Source of the DNA: Anderseniella sp963700885
Lineage (GTDB): Bacteria; Pseudomonadota; Alphaproteobacteria; Rhizobiales; Aestuariivirgaceae
DNA length: 64,000 nucleotides
NCBI GenBank assembly: GCA_963700885.1
Contig: CAVOZJ010000024.1
Span: forward strand, 124,001 to 188,000
Direction of reading: 5' to 3'
In this document: positions 27,738-36,149 of the stretch, one piece after another
Numbering within the stretch: the first letter of the stretch is position 1
Layout: the number at the start of each line of letters is the position of its first letter
The notes under the pieces: generated by a model
The model's database searches: none
What the model was told of the DNA's origin: nothing
What the model saw: only the letters and a program-made list of their open reading frames with translations
Made by a program: the position numbers and the translations under genes

Positions 27738-28440
27738 TTAGTCAGCGGGCGTTCATCGGAGCGCAGGTTTGCAATGGGGGATTCATCTGATGGTTAAATG
27801 TGGTAATATTACACCACAGACCTGATTGCCCACGCCGATGCAAAGGCAAAGAGAGCCATGAGTTCAAACTCCTGCAAAACCCTATCAGCCAACCGAGCGT
27901 GAAGCCTCGGCCATCGAAGCGCAACTGGCGCGACGGAAGGTGAAGCGACCGCGTCCACATCTAAAAGTAGAGAATGGCAAAGATGGAAATATAACCATAG
28001 GACCAGACCATGTTGATCTGGCCACGGCATCAAAGCTGATGATGGAGTCTGTCGGGACCGGTTCCTATGACTTCTATGTCAGGCTATTGGAACAACTGAC
28101 CGCACTGAGCCGCACAAACGGCAAGGTCAGTGAAACCGACATCAACTTCATGCTGGCTGCTATCAATGGCATCGATCCCAGGGACGAGGCCGAGGCCATG
28201 CTGGCAGCCCAGATGACGGCAATACACATGGCGACGGTTAATGCAGCCCGCTATCTCGGGAATGCTGAGATGCTTCCCCAGCACGACAGCGCAACTAACG
28301 CCCTGACCAAACTCAGCCGTACCTATGCCATGCAAATGGAAGCACTGAAAAAATACCGGCGTGGTGGCGAGCAGACTGTCAATGTCAAGCACGTGCACGT
28401 CAATGAAGGCGGTCAGGCGATTGTTGGCAACGTCACCGCC
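27738..28440 (+). repeat. duplicated module, copy 1
   Basis: Upstream region and gene are closely similar to 42473-43170. Shared landmarks are CAGCGGGCGTTC, TCATCTGAT, TAATATTACACC and then almost the whole coding sequence. The two copies lie 14.7 kb apart in the same orientation. Confidence 0.85.
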
Positions 28441-28467
28441 GGGGCGGGGGGAGGTATAAAAAGTTGA
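27940..28467 (+). CDS. conserved hypothetical protein, duplicated gene copy 1
   Basis: About 175 residues from a GTG at 27940. It is nearly identical to the product at 42595-43185: TASKLMMESVGTGSYDFYVRL, INFMLAAINGIDPRDEAEAML, MLPQHDSATNALTKLSRTYAM and NVKHVHVNEGGQAIVGNV. The central part is helical; the C-terminus is a conserved NVKHVHVNEGGQA tail. Compared with copy 2, one extra A near 27876 shifts the frame at the 5' end, so the ATG at 27858 leads to an early TGA and about 30 N-terminal residues are lost unless the internal GTG is used. It precedes an HGG-motif gene, an association I recall from other alphaproteobacterial accessory regions. Function unknown. Confidence 0.6.
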   Translation: MKRPRPHLKVENGKDGNITIGPDHVDLATASKLMMESVGTGSYDFYVRLLEQLTALSRTNGKVSETDINFMLAAINGIDPRDEAEAMLAAQMTAIHMATVNAARYLGNAEMLPQHDSATNALTKLSRTYAMQMEALKKYRRGGEQTVNVKHVHVNEGGQAIVGNVTAGAGGGIKS

Positions 28468-28478
28468 GGAACGACCCC

Positions 28479-28754
28479 ATGCACAACCTCCTGCCGATGC
28501 ATGAAAGCCCGAGATGTGGCGCTCATTCACGACGAACAGGGAAACCGTGTCGCAACGGCGCGATGGCTAATGGACGCTGCCGCATGCACGGTGGCAAGTC
28601 CACAGGTGCACCAATTGGCAATCGCAATGCCTGGAAGCATGGGCATTACTCTGCGGAGGAAAAGAACCGGAGAGCTGTGGTCAGCACATTGCTGGACATG
28701 ACGACATCCCAGATTTGCAGCTACGATATTAAGGTGCGACGCCGAGCAGGCTGA
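28479..28754 (+). CDS. HGG-motif small protein
   Basis: About 91 residues with two Cys/His clusters: PRCGAHSRRTGKPCRNGAM and GRCRMHGGKSTGAPIGNRN, followed by AWKHGHYS. This HGGxSTG family is common in phage- or plasmid-derived regions of alphaproteobacteria, and its Cys/His spacing suggests a small zinc-binding domain. Function is unknown. The C-terminus after KNRRAVVSTLLDM differs from what I expect, so it may be altered. It starts just after copy 1 of the duplicated gene; copy 2 lacks this partner. Confidence 0.65.
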   Translation: MHNLLPMHESPRCGAHSRRTGKPCRNGAMANGRCRMHGGKSTGAPIGNRNAWKHGHYSAEEKNRRAVVSTLLDMTTSQICSYDIKVRRRAG

Positions 28755-28768
28755 TTCTGCAAGCTTGA

Positions 28769-29509
28769 ATGGTATGCAATCGGCCTAATGGCCGAGGAGT
28801 GGAATTTACTTTGACTAGCAAAACGCCAGACCAGGTCCTCTCGAATTATAAGAAACAGCTAGGGGAAGAATTCGGAGCAGTATTCTACCACGCATATAAT
28901 GAGTGGTGTGCATTACAGTTCACTTGGCAACAGTATGAAAACTTGTTTGGTCGAGGCGAGGAACGCGTTGCGCTCCTCAACAAAGCAGGGGCTTCCTTCT
29001 TTGGTCAAGTTGACCGCCACTTCTTTGCGGCCTGTGTTTTGGCTGTATGCCGACTTGGAGACCCGGCGGAAACGGGGAACAAACGAAATCTGACTGTGAA
29101 AGCCTTCAAGAAGTTCATGAATACCACTGAACGTCAGGAAAAATTGCACAGTTTGCTTCAAAACGTGGACGGTAAGAGCGAGTTCGCTAGAGACTGGCGA
29201 AACCGGCATATTTCCCACTCAGACTACGACTTGCGGCTTGGTGCGGCTACGCCACTGAAAGGAGCGACAAGAGCCAAAATGAGTGAGGCTATCGACTCAA
29301 TCCATAAGGTATTTGGTTTTATCGGTCTCGAGTTCATGGACGCAGCATTCCAACCGGAAGTATCGGGCCCATTTAGCAACGAGATGTCGATGCTCAACGT
29401 GCTCCATGCTGGCGTCACGCTGAGAGAAGAAACAAACGAAAGGCTTTTAAATGGGGAAGATGTGCCTCTTACCTATCCAGATTGGCTGAAGAACGGCCGA
29501 GCGTATTGA
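28769..29509 (+). CDS. AbiU2-like HEPN-domain protein
   Basis: Up to 246 residues. The sequence runs through LGEEFGAVFYHAYNEWCALQ, GRGEERVALLNKAGASFFG, LAVCRLGDPAETGNKRNLTV and FARDWRNRHISHSDYDLRLG, a pattern I recognise from AbiU2-type HEPN proteins. The RNRHISH segment supplies the R-x5-H motif expected at a HEPN ribonuclease active site. AbiU2 was described from a phage abortive-infection locus; family members elsewhere are often lone genes in islands. No AbiU1 partner is seen here. The start is uncertain: ATG 28769 or TTG 28811 after GAGGAG. It appears intact beside a dead integrase, so it may be cargo of the lost element. Confidence 0.65.
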   Translation: MVCNRPNGRGVEFTLTSKTPDQVLSNYKKQLGEEFGAVFYHAYNEWCALQFTWQQYENLFGRGEERVALLNKAGASFFGQVDRHFFAACVLAVCRLGDPAETGNKRNLTVKAFKKFMNTTERQEKLHSLLQNVDGKSEFARDWRNRHISHSDYDLRLGAATPLKGATRAKMSEAIDSIHKVFGFIGLEFMDAAFQPEVSGPFSNEMSMLNVLHAGVTLREETNERLLNGEDVPLTYPDWLKNGRAY

Positions 29510-29613
29510 GCAAGAACAGCGTAACGCTCCAATTTGCAGTAGGGCAGAAAGTAGGGCACGGGACATTAACATATAGATAAAATAAACAATTTCAATATTT
29601 TATCGTTATTAGA

Positions 29614-29628
29614 TGGCGGAGACGGAGG
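29614..29628. other. possible integration-site remnant
   Basis: TGGCGGAGACGGAGG resembles the complement of the 3' end of a Ser/Leu tRNA gene, the usual attachment site of P4-type integrases, and it lies 140 bases before the integrase pseudogene. No full tRNA is present. Confidence 0.25.
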
Positions 29629-29731
29629 CCGACACACTATGGTTCACGCATGTCCATAGTTGTCTGCAATCTTCATAAATTCCAACGCTTTAGTAGACAG
29701 ACCGTCTATCAGTGTCCGTGACTGTCTGCTA

Positions 29732-29757
29732 CTATCCCCACTACAAAGTGGGGATAG
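29732..29757. promoter_or_regulatory. perfect 10-bp inverted repeat before integrase
   Basis: CTATCCCCAC and GTGGGGATAG flank TACAAA, ending 13 bases before the ATG of the integrase remnant. It could be an operator, an integrase/excisionase arm site or an mRNA hairpin covering the ribosome site. Confidence 0.5.
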
Positions 29758-29770
29758 AAGTGGGGAAGCC

Positions 29771-30993
29771 ATGGTTCGGACACTTGGAAAGCTTTCCGCA
29801 ATAGCGGCAGACAAACCAGACTAAACTACCGGCCGACATTCGGATGGCGGTGGTCTATACCTGAATGTGTCCAAGACAGGCTCCAAATCCTGGCTCTTTA
29901 TGTGGGTCAAGGACGGTAGGCGTCGGGAAATGGGGCTTGGTGCCTATCCGGCCAGTCGGGTCTGAGACCGCCGTGAACAAGCTGCTGACTGCCGCCGACT
30001 AGTTGCAGAGAGAAAAGACCCCATTGCCGAGCGTGATCGCCAGGTCGAAAAAACGTTTGGCGAATGCGCTGACGAATAGTCGGGACCATGGAACGAACTG
30101 GCGCAATGAAAAGCACCGCAAACAGTGGCAAATGACACTGGATGTGTATTGTCAGCCAATCAGGATTAAATCTGTCGCCGTCATATCCACGGCCGATGTT
30201 CTCTCTGTCCTGCAACCGATCTGGAACGAGAAGAACGAAACAGCATCGCGACTTCGCGGGCGAATTGAGAACGTCTTGGACTATGCAAGGTCCAAGGGCT
30301 GGCGCACGGGAGAAAACCCGGCTCGCTGGCGTGGGCACCTGAAAAACATCCTGCCTGCCCGCTCCAAGCTCTCCCGAGGGCATCATGCAGCAATGAAATA
30401 CGGCAAGGTTCCCGAGTTCATAAAGCGGCTTCGTGAACGTGACGCTATTGCTGCTCGCGCCCTGGAGTTCCTCATCCTCACCGCAGCCAGAACCAGTGAA
30501 GTCCTGAACGCCACGTGGGATGAGTTTGACCTCGAGAATGCTCTATGGACTATACCCGCCCACAGAATGAAAGCGGCAGAAGAGCATGTTGTTCCCTTGT
30601 CAGGCGCAGCAATGGGAATCCTGAAGCCGCTGCATGAAGCCAAACTATCAGCTTACGTCTTTCCCGGACAGAATCCTGACAAGCCTTTGAGCGGCATGTC
30701 GATGGAAATGGTTTTGCGCCGCATGAAGGTTGAGAATGCCACCGTCCACGGTTTCCGGTCCTCATTCCGCGACTGGTGCGGAGACGAAACATTGTTTCCG
30801 CGGGAAGTCGCCGAAGCAGCATTAGCTTCACAAGGTGGGTAACGAAGTTGAACGCTCCTACCGCCGCGGCAAGTCGATCAACAAGCGACGGAAGCTAATG
30901 GAGGATTGGGCTTTTTACTGTGCTTCGACCGAAGCAAGTAACGTCATCAGCATTAGACCTTGCGGCAGTAAATATGACGAAAGACACGGGTAA
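29771..30993 (+). pseudogene. P4-type tyrosine integrase, decayed
   Basis: The N-terminal arm-binding domain is readable (MVRTLGKLSAIAADK, DGGGLYLNVSKTGSKSWLFMWVKDGRRREMGLGAYPA) but carries TAA, TGA and TAG codons. After a frame change the core-binding and catalytic parts follow to 30842, with the catalytic Arg in TAARTSEVLNATW and the HGFRSSFRDW box. A second frameshift near 30830 puts the closing GNEVERSYRRGKS with the nucleophilic Tyr in another frame. At least three nonsense codons and two frame changes make it inactive. Confidence 0.85.
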
Positions 30994-31574
30994 AAATGCC
31001 ATCGATTCCTTACTGGATGCTCTGGAAACAGAGCATTTTTCACCTGACGAGTTGACAGCGTTGGCGCTTCTCAACGGGATCCCCTGGGAAGACAATAAGG
31101 GACTCCCCACAACAGCCTATTCTAGATGGTAGCTCAGAGGATCATGCCCGTCGTAAATTGGCGAGCCTTCTCCGTTCGCGACACCCTCTCCACCCATGCA
31201 TCCTTTGGGCCTTAGCTGATCTGATCGACCCAGCGCCTACAGAATGAGAGAGTTGGTTGGCTCGCATATTCAAGGCGGCTCCGAAAGTGCAAGCGGGCTC
31301 AACAAACCGTCAGTTCGTTTTCAAGCACAGGAGGCCAGGACCGCCTACTTCGGACGACAAAAACGAAGTAATAGCGCGCTTCGTGCATGATGAGGTTGCA
31401 TCCGGCACCAAAAAAGAAGCCGCGGTACAACTGGCCTGCGAGAAATTTGATCGAGGGCGGAGTACCGTCAAAAAGGCGTATAGCGATTGGCTGCCTCTTT
31501 TTAGGCTCGAACAAATACATCGCGAAAGACGGGCTGCTGCTTCAACCACGTCAACGGAAAACGAGTCCAGGTAA
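30974..31574 (+). pseudogene. hypothetical protein broken by frameshift and stop
   Basis: Three segments read as one protein: MTKDTGKNAIDSLLDALETE to GIPWEDNKG, then in the next frame from about 31105 PILDGSSEDHARRKLASLLRS and LHPCILWALADLIDPAPTE, then past an in-frame TGA (31245-31247) ESWLARIFKAAPKVQAG to the stop at 31572-31574. The last part ends in a helix-turn-helix-like AACEKFDRGRSTVKKAYSDW-type stretch (QLACEKFDRGRSTVKKAY). The joining is inferred from continuity. No family name is recalled; it may have been an accessory DNA-binding protein of the integrated element. Confidence 0.55.
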
Positions 31575-31668
31575 TCCCCTTTTTTGCCGACCCGGAAGTC
31601 GCATGACCGCTCCCCGGTTGCTGGTATAGCTCTGTGTCCATCGGCAAACCTCGATGGAGACACAACAA

Positions 31669-31881
31669 ATGTCACAGGAAGAAAAACTCGCGTTCTCAAT
31701 AGGTGAATTGCCTAATCTTACTGGGTTCCGCCGTTCCAAGATTTATTCCGAAATTGCATCCGGCCGTTTGGTGGCTCGGAAAGTAGGCACGCGCACGATC
31801 GTCCTTGTTTCGGATCTGCAACAATACTTGAGCGATTTGCCTCGTGTCGGTTGCGAGACTGAGATTGAGGAAGGCACATGA
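31669..31881 (+). CDS. AlpA/excisionase-like helix-turn-helix protein
   Basis: About 70 residues from the ATG at 31669, nine bases after GGAG. The MerR-like helix-turn-helix is clear: FSIGELPNLTGFRRSKIYSEIASGRLVARKVGTRTIVLVSDLQQYLSDLP. Such proteins regulate or assist excision of integrated elements. It appears intact although the nearby integrase is dead. Confidence 0.75.
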   Translation: MSQEEKLAFSIGELPNLTGFRRSKIYSEIASGRLVARKVGTRTIVLVSDLQQYLSDLPRVGCETEIEEGT

Positions 31882-32009
31882 GCAACCTCAGTGCAGAAAA
31901 ATGTCCTCTTCATTTCGCGACCAACCGCTACGATTCCACTGGTCAACCGTAGACAAAGGCTATTTCGATATACTCGATTTGCCAGTATCGCAGTCGCCAA
32001 GCTTTAGCC

Positions 32010-32381
32010 GGCGCCAGGCTTTCCATTCTGACGGCGCTTCTTGTTCAAGCGGAAACGAACCCACAAACAGCAATTTCGTACAGTCGCAGAAAGCAATTTT
32101 ATGCGAATGGCCTCCGCTATAGAGGGGCTGACTACAGCTATAACAATGTAGTCAGGGTGGTCGATGAACTAGAGCGGCTTGGCCTGATCGTTCATTTCAA
32201 AATGCTCCCTGGCAATCTGGGCTGGCAGTCTAGTTTTCGACCGTCCGAGAGGTTTTTCGGTTTGCTTGGACTGACAGGTTTACCTTGGGTTCGCTATGAC
32301 CCAAAAGAGTTCATCCGGCTGAAGAACCAGTATGGTGACCTTATTAACTACCGAGATATATGCGATCGCCTTTGCGGCTGA
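32010..32381 (+). pseudogene. remnant of a winged-helix replication-like protein
   Basis: An open frame lacking a start codon reads LSILTALLVQAETN, SRRKQFYANGLRYRGADYSY, NNVVRVVDELERLGLIVHFK, PGNLGWQSSFRPSERFFGLL. The arrangement resembles winged-helix replication-initiator-like proteins of plasmids or phages. It is joined at its 3' end, near 32352, to a nuclease remnant on the opposite strand, marking a rearrangement junction. The family call is tentative. Confidence 0.4.
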
Positions 32382-32739
32382 TATTTCCCTTGATGTTGCA
32401 AGTGCCGTTGGGGGAATTGGAAATGACGGGCATCACTTGCTGTGTAGTTGTGTCTCTCTGTTTGGCTCGATAATCCCAAGGCTCCTCAAATTCGCCGCGC
32501 CAAATTCCGAGTTTAGCCTTTCTGGCAATTTCCTGCTCTCCTTTGTACGTGCCGCCACTGTAGCGCGGCCAGTCTAGCGCATGACCAACCGCAACCATAA
32601 GACTGGCGACGCTCCTTCCATCTGATAGGTGGCACTCACCGACAAAGCGACCGTACTGGTCCCACGTGATAAACTCGCACCGCGTCGGACGGCTGGATGC
32701 CAGTAGCTTAGCGGTTCTGATTGCAAACCACCTCCACAA
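32353..32739 (-). pseudogene. truncated thermonuclease-family (SNase-like) gene
   Basis: About 129 codons match the C-terminal half of secreted thermonuclease-like proteins: YGRFVGECHLSDGRSVASLMVAVGHALDWPRYSGGTYKGEQ, split here as YGRFVGECHL and VGHALDWPRYSGG, then ARKAKLGIWRGEFEEPWDYR and the trailing CNIKGNISRKGDRIY where a longer tail is usual. The signal peptide and first catalytic residues are missing and the 3' end stops at the junction near 32352. Confidence 0.65.
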
Positions 32740-32797
32740 GCCTTTTCAAAGTCCACCGGCGCACGAAACAGCTTGCTGAGTCCAATCGCGCCCGAAA

Positions 32798-32852
32798 CGG
32801 CAGAACACGCGTCAGTGACTCGCTCTGTGGCTTGCAGAGTCATTCTGCTGCT
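32798..32852. repeat. dispersed intergenic repeat, copy A
   Basis: Contains GTCAGTGACTCGCTCTG followed by TTGCAGAG and CATTCTGC. About 40 of 45 bases match 35447-35500. Confidence 0.6.
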
Positions 32853-33392
32853 AGAGGTAGTTATTGCTGGGCTTGATGACAGAGCCGCCAAGCGATGAAG
32901 GGGGATGGTGGAAAAGTTTTTCCAAATAGGGGCAAGTTGTTTCCGTCCCGTAAGTACAAAAAGTATACAAAAGAAAAACAGGGATGGAACGGCACTGACG
33001 GCTGAACCCAGAGCAGTCGCTCAATGACACCGTGTGGACACCCTGTCGAGACAGTGCCGACATACAAGACAGAGACTAGACGGAAACAGAGACTGATACG
33101 GGGACCAGACCAGACTGTGACAAAGACAAAACTAAGACTGAAACTGAGAGCGTGGTTTTGAAAAATATTGGTGGTGACAAACAGCCCTATCTCCGGCAAG
33201 GCGGTTGTTGACAGGTAAAGTTATCGGCGGGCGTTTCTTCTGAAGTGCTCGCTATGCTGGCCCATGAGTCAGTGTGGCAAATATGCAACACTTTTCAAAA
33301 TTCGGGCGCGTTAACGTTTCATTAGGTTGTTAGCAATTTGAGATTGCGGTACTGATCAAACTTATGGAATTGTTTGTTGTCAGGAATTTACC
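32853..33392. other. intergenic stretch with low-complexity tract
   Basis: No gene is supported over 540 bases. Positions 33050-33150 form an imperfect AGAC/GACNNA-rich tract (repeated AGACAGAGACTAGAC-like units). The final 100 bases should hold the promoter of the outer-membrane protein gene. Confidence 0.5.
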
Positions 33393-34112
33393 ATGAAGAA
33401 GTTGCTCGTTTCTGCTTTTGCCTTGGCTGCGTTTGCTGGTCCCGCAATGGCTGCTGATCTGTATACTCCTGCACAAGCTATGTATGACTGGAACGGTGCC
33501 TACCTTGGCGGCCATGCTGGCTACCTTTGGGGCGATGCCAGCATTAAGGAAGATTTCGGCCCGAGCTATGGCGGTGATTTCGACGGATTTATCGGTGGCG
33601 TTATAGGTGGCTGGAACTTCCAGAGTGGCAACTGGGTCTTTGGCATTGAGGGCGATTTCGGCTGGACCGGAGCCGATGGTACCGGCTTTGTGATGTGCGA
33701 TGATTGCGAGAGCGAGATTTACACCTACGACATGAACTGGAACGCCCATGTACGGGGCCGTGCTGGTATAGCGCTCGGCGAAGAAGGCCGCACTGTTCTC
33801 TTTATTGCCGGTGGCCTCGCAGTTGCTGATTTCAAGGTTGGTGAACAGGGTATCCAAGGTTGGAGCGAAGGCGGTACATTCACCGGCTGGACCATCGGTG
33901 GTGGAGTGAACCATGCATTCAGCAATAACTTGATTGCTGGACTTGAAGTGCTTTACGACGATTACGGCAGCAAGAGCTATAGCAGTGATAGTGATTACGT
34001 AGTTTGTGAAGTAGCGTGTGCAGCAGCTCCCCCGTTGGACCGGGGCTCCGAGAAAGTCAGCATCGATGCGGTCACACTGCGCGGCACGCTCACCTACCAT
34101 TTCACGTACTGA
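33393..34112 (+). CDS. Omp25-like outer-membrane beta-barrel protein
   Basis: A 239-residue protein with a clear signal peptide (MKKLLVSAFALAAFAGPAMAA). The mature part alternates short aromatic strands such as WNGAYLGGHAGYLWG, GGVIGGWNFQSGNWVFGIEGDFGW, HVRGRAGIAL and the closing VTLRGTLTYHFTY, ending in an aromatic residue as required by the BAM machinery. This is the Omp25/Omp31 or porin-like 8-stranded barrel family of Rhizobiales, often multi-copy. It may stabilise the envelope. It has its own terminator. Confidence 0.9.
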   Translation: MKKLLVSAFALAAFAGPAMAADLYTPAQAMYDWNGAYLGGHAGYLWGDASIKEDFGPSYGGDFDGFIGGVIGGWNFQSGNWVFGIEGDFGWTGADGTGFVMCDDCESEIYTYDMNWNAHVRGRAGIALGEEGRTVLFIAGGLAVADFKVGEQGIQGWSEGGTFTGWTIGGGVNHAFSNNLIAGLEVLYDDYGSKSYSSDSDYVVCEVACAAAPPLDRGSEKVSIDAVTLRGTLTYHFTY

Positions 34113-34142
34113 CACTGTCAGAGACATCTAGTATCAACAAGA

Positions 34143-34164
34143 GGGTCGCATCTGCGGCCCTTTT
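34143..34164 (+). terminator. terminator after Omp gene
   Basis: GGGTCGC pairs with GCGGCCC (one G-U) around ATCT, followed by TTTT. Confidence 0.8.
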
Positions 34165-34262
34165 CATGGTTCTGTCATGCGGTTGATGAATGACCCTGAC
34201 AGGCGGATGGTTATATAAAGTCTCAAAGATAGCGTTCGCCAGATTTGCTCAAAGGCTATGCG

Positions 34263-35282
34263 ATGCGATTTGTGACGCCAGATATGGCCAGACGAGTTTC
34301 TGCCGAGTGCGCGCAGGCCTTATGCCGATTGCTACAACCAGACGGGCGCTTCATCTATCGCTACAAACTGGGTGAGTCTAAGAGCACGGACAAGCACTAC
34401 AGTTCTGTGAGGCACATAGGTGCCATCTGGTACCTCCTCGAAGCAAACAGTGCCCTCGGCCCGCTGGATGGTGCACGTGATGCGGCGGTGAAAGCGGGCG
34501 AACACATGATTGAGCACTTCCTGGTGCCTTATCTGGGCAATCAGGCACTGGCGGTGCTTTCTGAAGGCTTCGCCAAGCTTGGCGGATCGGGATTGGCCAT
34601 AAGCGCCCTATGCCGTTTATACGATGCAACCGGCGATGCGCGTTACCTTGATCTGGCAGGACAAGCAGCCGCTTTCGTTCTGGCGCAACAGCAAGATACC
34701 GGCGACCTGGTTCAGGTTCGGCAGTATCCCCTAGGTGTCGTACACCCGGCTCGTGATGCCTTCCAAGCAGGTCAGGCTGTCATGGGGCTGATGTGCTTCT
34801 ATGAGCAAACCGGGGAGCAAAAACTTCTGGATGCTGTACTCAAGTCGGTCAAGTTTCTCGATACCGCCAGCTACGGGGTCCGGACATTCAGCCACTGGAT
34901 GTTGTATGGTCTGGAAAAGGTTTATGAGCACGTGCCAAATCCAGCCATAGCTGCATATGCCGAGCGGATTGCATTGCGCATGCTGGAGGATACCAGCTAC
35001 CGCAAGGCGGGCTTGAGCACCCCGATAGCTTGTCGCGCCGAGGGCCTGTTGGCCTATGATCGACTTCTTGGCAACGCTGGCATTGAACCATCAGATTCCA
35101 GACGCACAAACGTCATGCGTCAAATCCGTCAGAACCTGAGTGCGGTACTGAAGTTCAGGGCAGATGGAGGAGTGTTTATCGAAGGTTACAAGAAGCCTGA
35201 GGTCCGCATTGACTTCATCTTCCACCCGGGGCGCGCATTCCTTGCCTATTCCATGCAGGCGGGAAGCGAATCTGCTTCTTAG
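34263..35282 (+). CDS. alpha/alpha-toroid protein of unknown function
   Basis: About 339 residues from ATG 34263 (AAAGG upstream). Repeated helical hairpins with motifs such as SVRHIGAIWYLLEANSAL, ALAVLSEGFAKLGGSGLAISAL, ALCRLYDATGDARYLDLAGQ and AVMGLMCFYEQTGEQKLLDA suggest a six-hairpin (alpha/alpha) toroid like those of glycoside hydrolases and epimerases. Conserved-looking residues include RHIGA, HPARDAFQAGQA and EGYKKPEVRIDF. No signal peptide is seen, so it is probably cytoplasmic. A sugar or glycan substrate is plausible from the fold but not shown. It follows the Omp terminator and appears monocistronic. Confidence 0.65.
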   Translation: MRFVTPDMARRVSAECAQALCRLLQPDGRFIYRYKLGESKSTDKHYSSVRHIGAIWYLLEANSALGPLDGARDAAVKAGEHMIEHFLVPYLGNQALAVLSEGFAKLGGSGLAISALCRLYDATGDARYLDLAGQAAAFVLAQQQDTGDLVQVRQYPLGVVHPARDAFQAGQAVMGLMCFYEQTGEQKLLDAVLKSVKFLDTASYGVRTFSHWMLYGLEKVYEHVPNPAIAAYAERIALRMLEDTSYRKAGLSTPIACRAEGLLAYDRLLGNAGIEPSDSRRTNVMRQIRQNLSAVLKFRADGGVFIEGYKKPEVRIDFIFHPGRAFLAYSMQAGSESAS

Positions 35283-35690
35283 TCGGCGGTGAGGCTGTAG
35301 TCGCAGGCAGACCCCGTAAATCTTCGAGTTGCTAGCCGCATTTCTCAAACACTATGGGTTCTGCCGGTCTGGACCAGCACGGGACGGCGTGCTGTGTCCG
35401 GGCCGATTTTTACTGCCTATTTCTCGAGTTCCCCTGCGCCTGAAAACGCAAAACGCCCGTCAGTGACTCGCTCTGGGGATTGCAGAGGCATTCTGCCTGC
35501 CACCTCACCTTGATGGCATCGCCAGCCTCAATACCTCACGTCTACACGCATGGTTTCGGACGGAACCCGCTTCGCAGGTGGTCAGGTACCAGATGGGCAG
35601 GTTCGGTCAGCAATCGCGAGTGTAGGCGATGTTTTTTCATGCTGGTGAGTTTGGCCACAAACCAACTGATCCGTTCAATGTGTCATAAGT
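35283..35690. other. intergenic stretch with dispersed repeats
   Basis: No gene is supported. Positions 35447-35500 repeat the element at 32798-32852. The following bases 35495-35555 match a second repeat at 36085-36145. Confidence 0.55.
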
Positions 35691-36041
35691 CTATTTGGTT
35701 TCTGCGAAGGAATCGAATGCCGCGAGAGCTTCTGCGCCATATATCATAGATGGTCCGCCACCCATGTAGACAGACACGCCTATCGTCTCGACGACCTCTT
35801 CTCGTGTAGCACCAAGACGTGCAGCGGCACGGGCGTGATAGGCAAGGCACCCGTCACATCGTGCTGTGATGCCAATTGCCAAAGCGATGAGTTCCTTGGT
35901 TTTTGAATCAAGCGCTCCCGGTGCGATCGCAGCCTTAGCCAGATCGGCAAAGCCACGAGCTGTTTGCGGCATCCCCGCACGGACTTTTGCCATTCGTTGA
36001 TCTGTCTGCGTGACAAAATCACTCCAGTCTTCAACGGCCAT
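35691..36041 (-). CDS. carboxymuconolactone decarboxylase/AhpD-like protein
   Basis: A 116-residue member of the CMD/AhpD family. The redox-active pair and catalytic His are visible in ITARCDGCLAYHARAAARLGATREEVVE, followed by the typical GGGPSMIYGAEALAAF. Members act as peroxidase partners or small-molecule decarboxylases; the CxxC motif here favours a redox role. The start has a GGAAGG site. Confidence 0.88.
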   Translation of the reverse strand: MAVEDWSDFVTQTDQRMAKVRAGMPQTARGFADLAKAAIAPGALDSKTKELIALAIGITARCDGCLAYHARAAARLGATREEVVETIGVSVYMGGGPSMIYGAEALAAFDSFAETK

Positions 36042-36084
36042 TTACAATCCTTCCAACCTCTGCCGTAACCGACAGCCACTATCT

Positions 36085-36145
36085 ACCTGCCATCTAACCT
36101 CGATGGCGCCGCGACCCTCAAAACCTCACGCCTAAACACACAGCA
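36085..36145. repeat. dispersed intergenic repeat, second type
   Basis: TGCCATCTAACCTCGATGGC and the following CTCAAAACCTCACGCCTA match 35497-35550 (TGCCACCTCACCTTGATGGC and CTCAATACCTCACGTCTA). The repeat lies between the CMD gene and the CpxP-like gene. Confidence 0.55.
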
Positions 36146-36149
36146 AGTC

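Noticed and set aside
33050..33150. Possible CRISPR or tandem array
   Set aside because: Units are irregular, short and without spacers; no cas genes are present.
33330..34127. Long open frame opposite the Omp gene
   Set aside because: It is the reverse complement of a clear outer-membrane protein gene with signal peptide and ribosome site.
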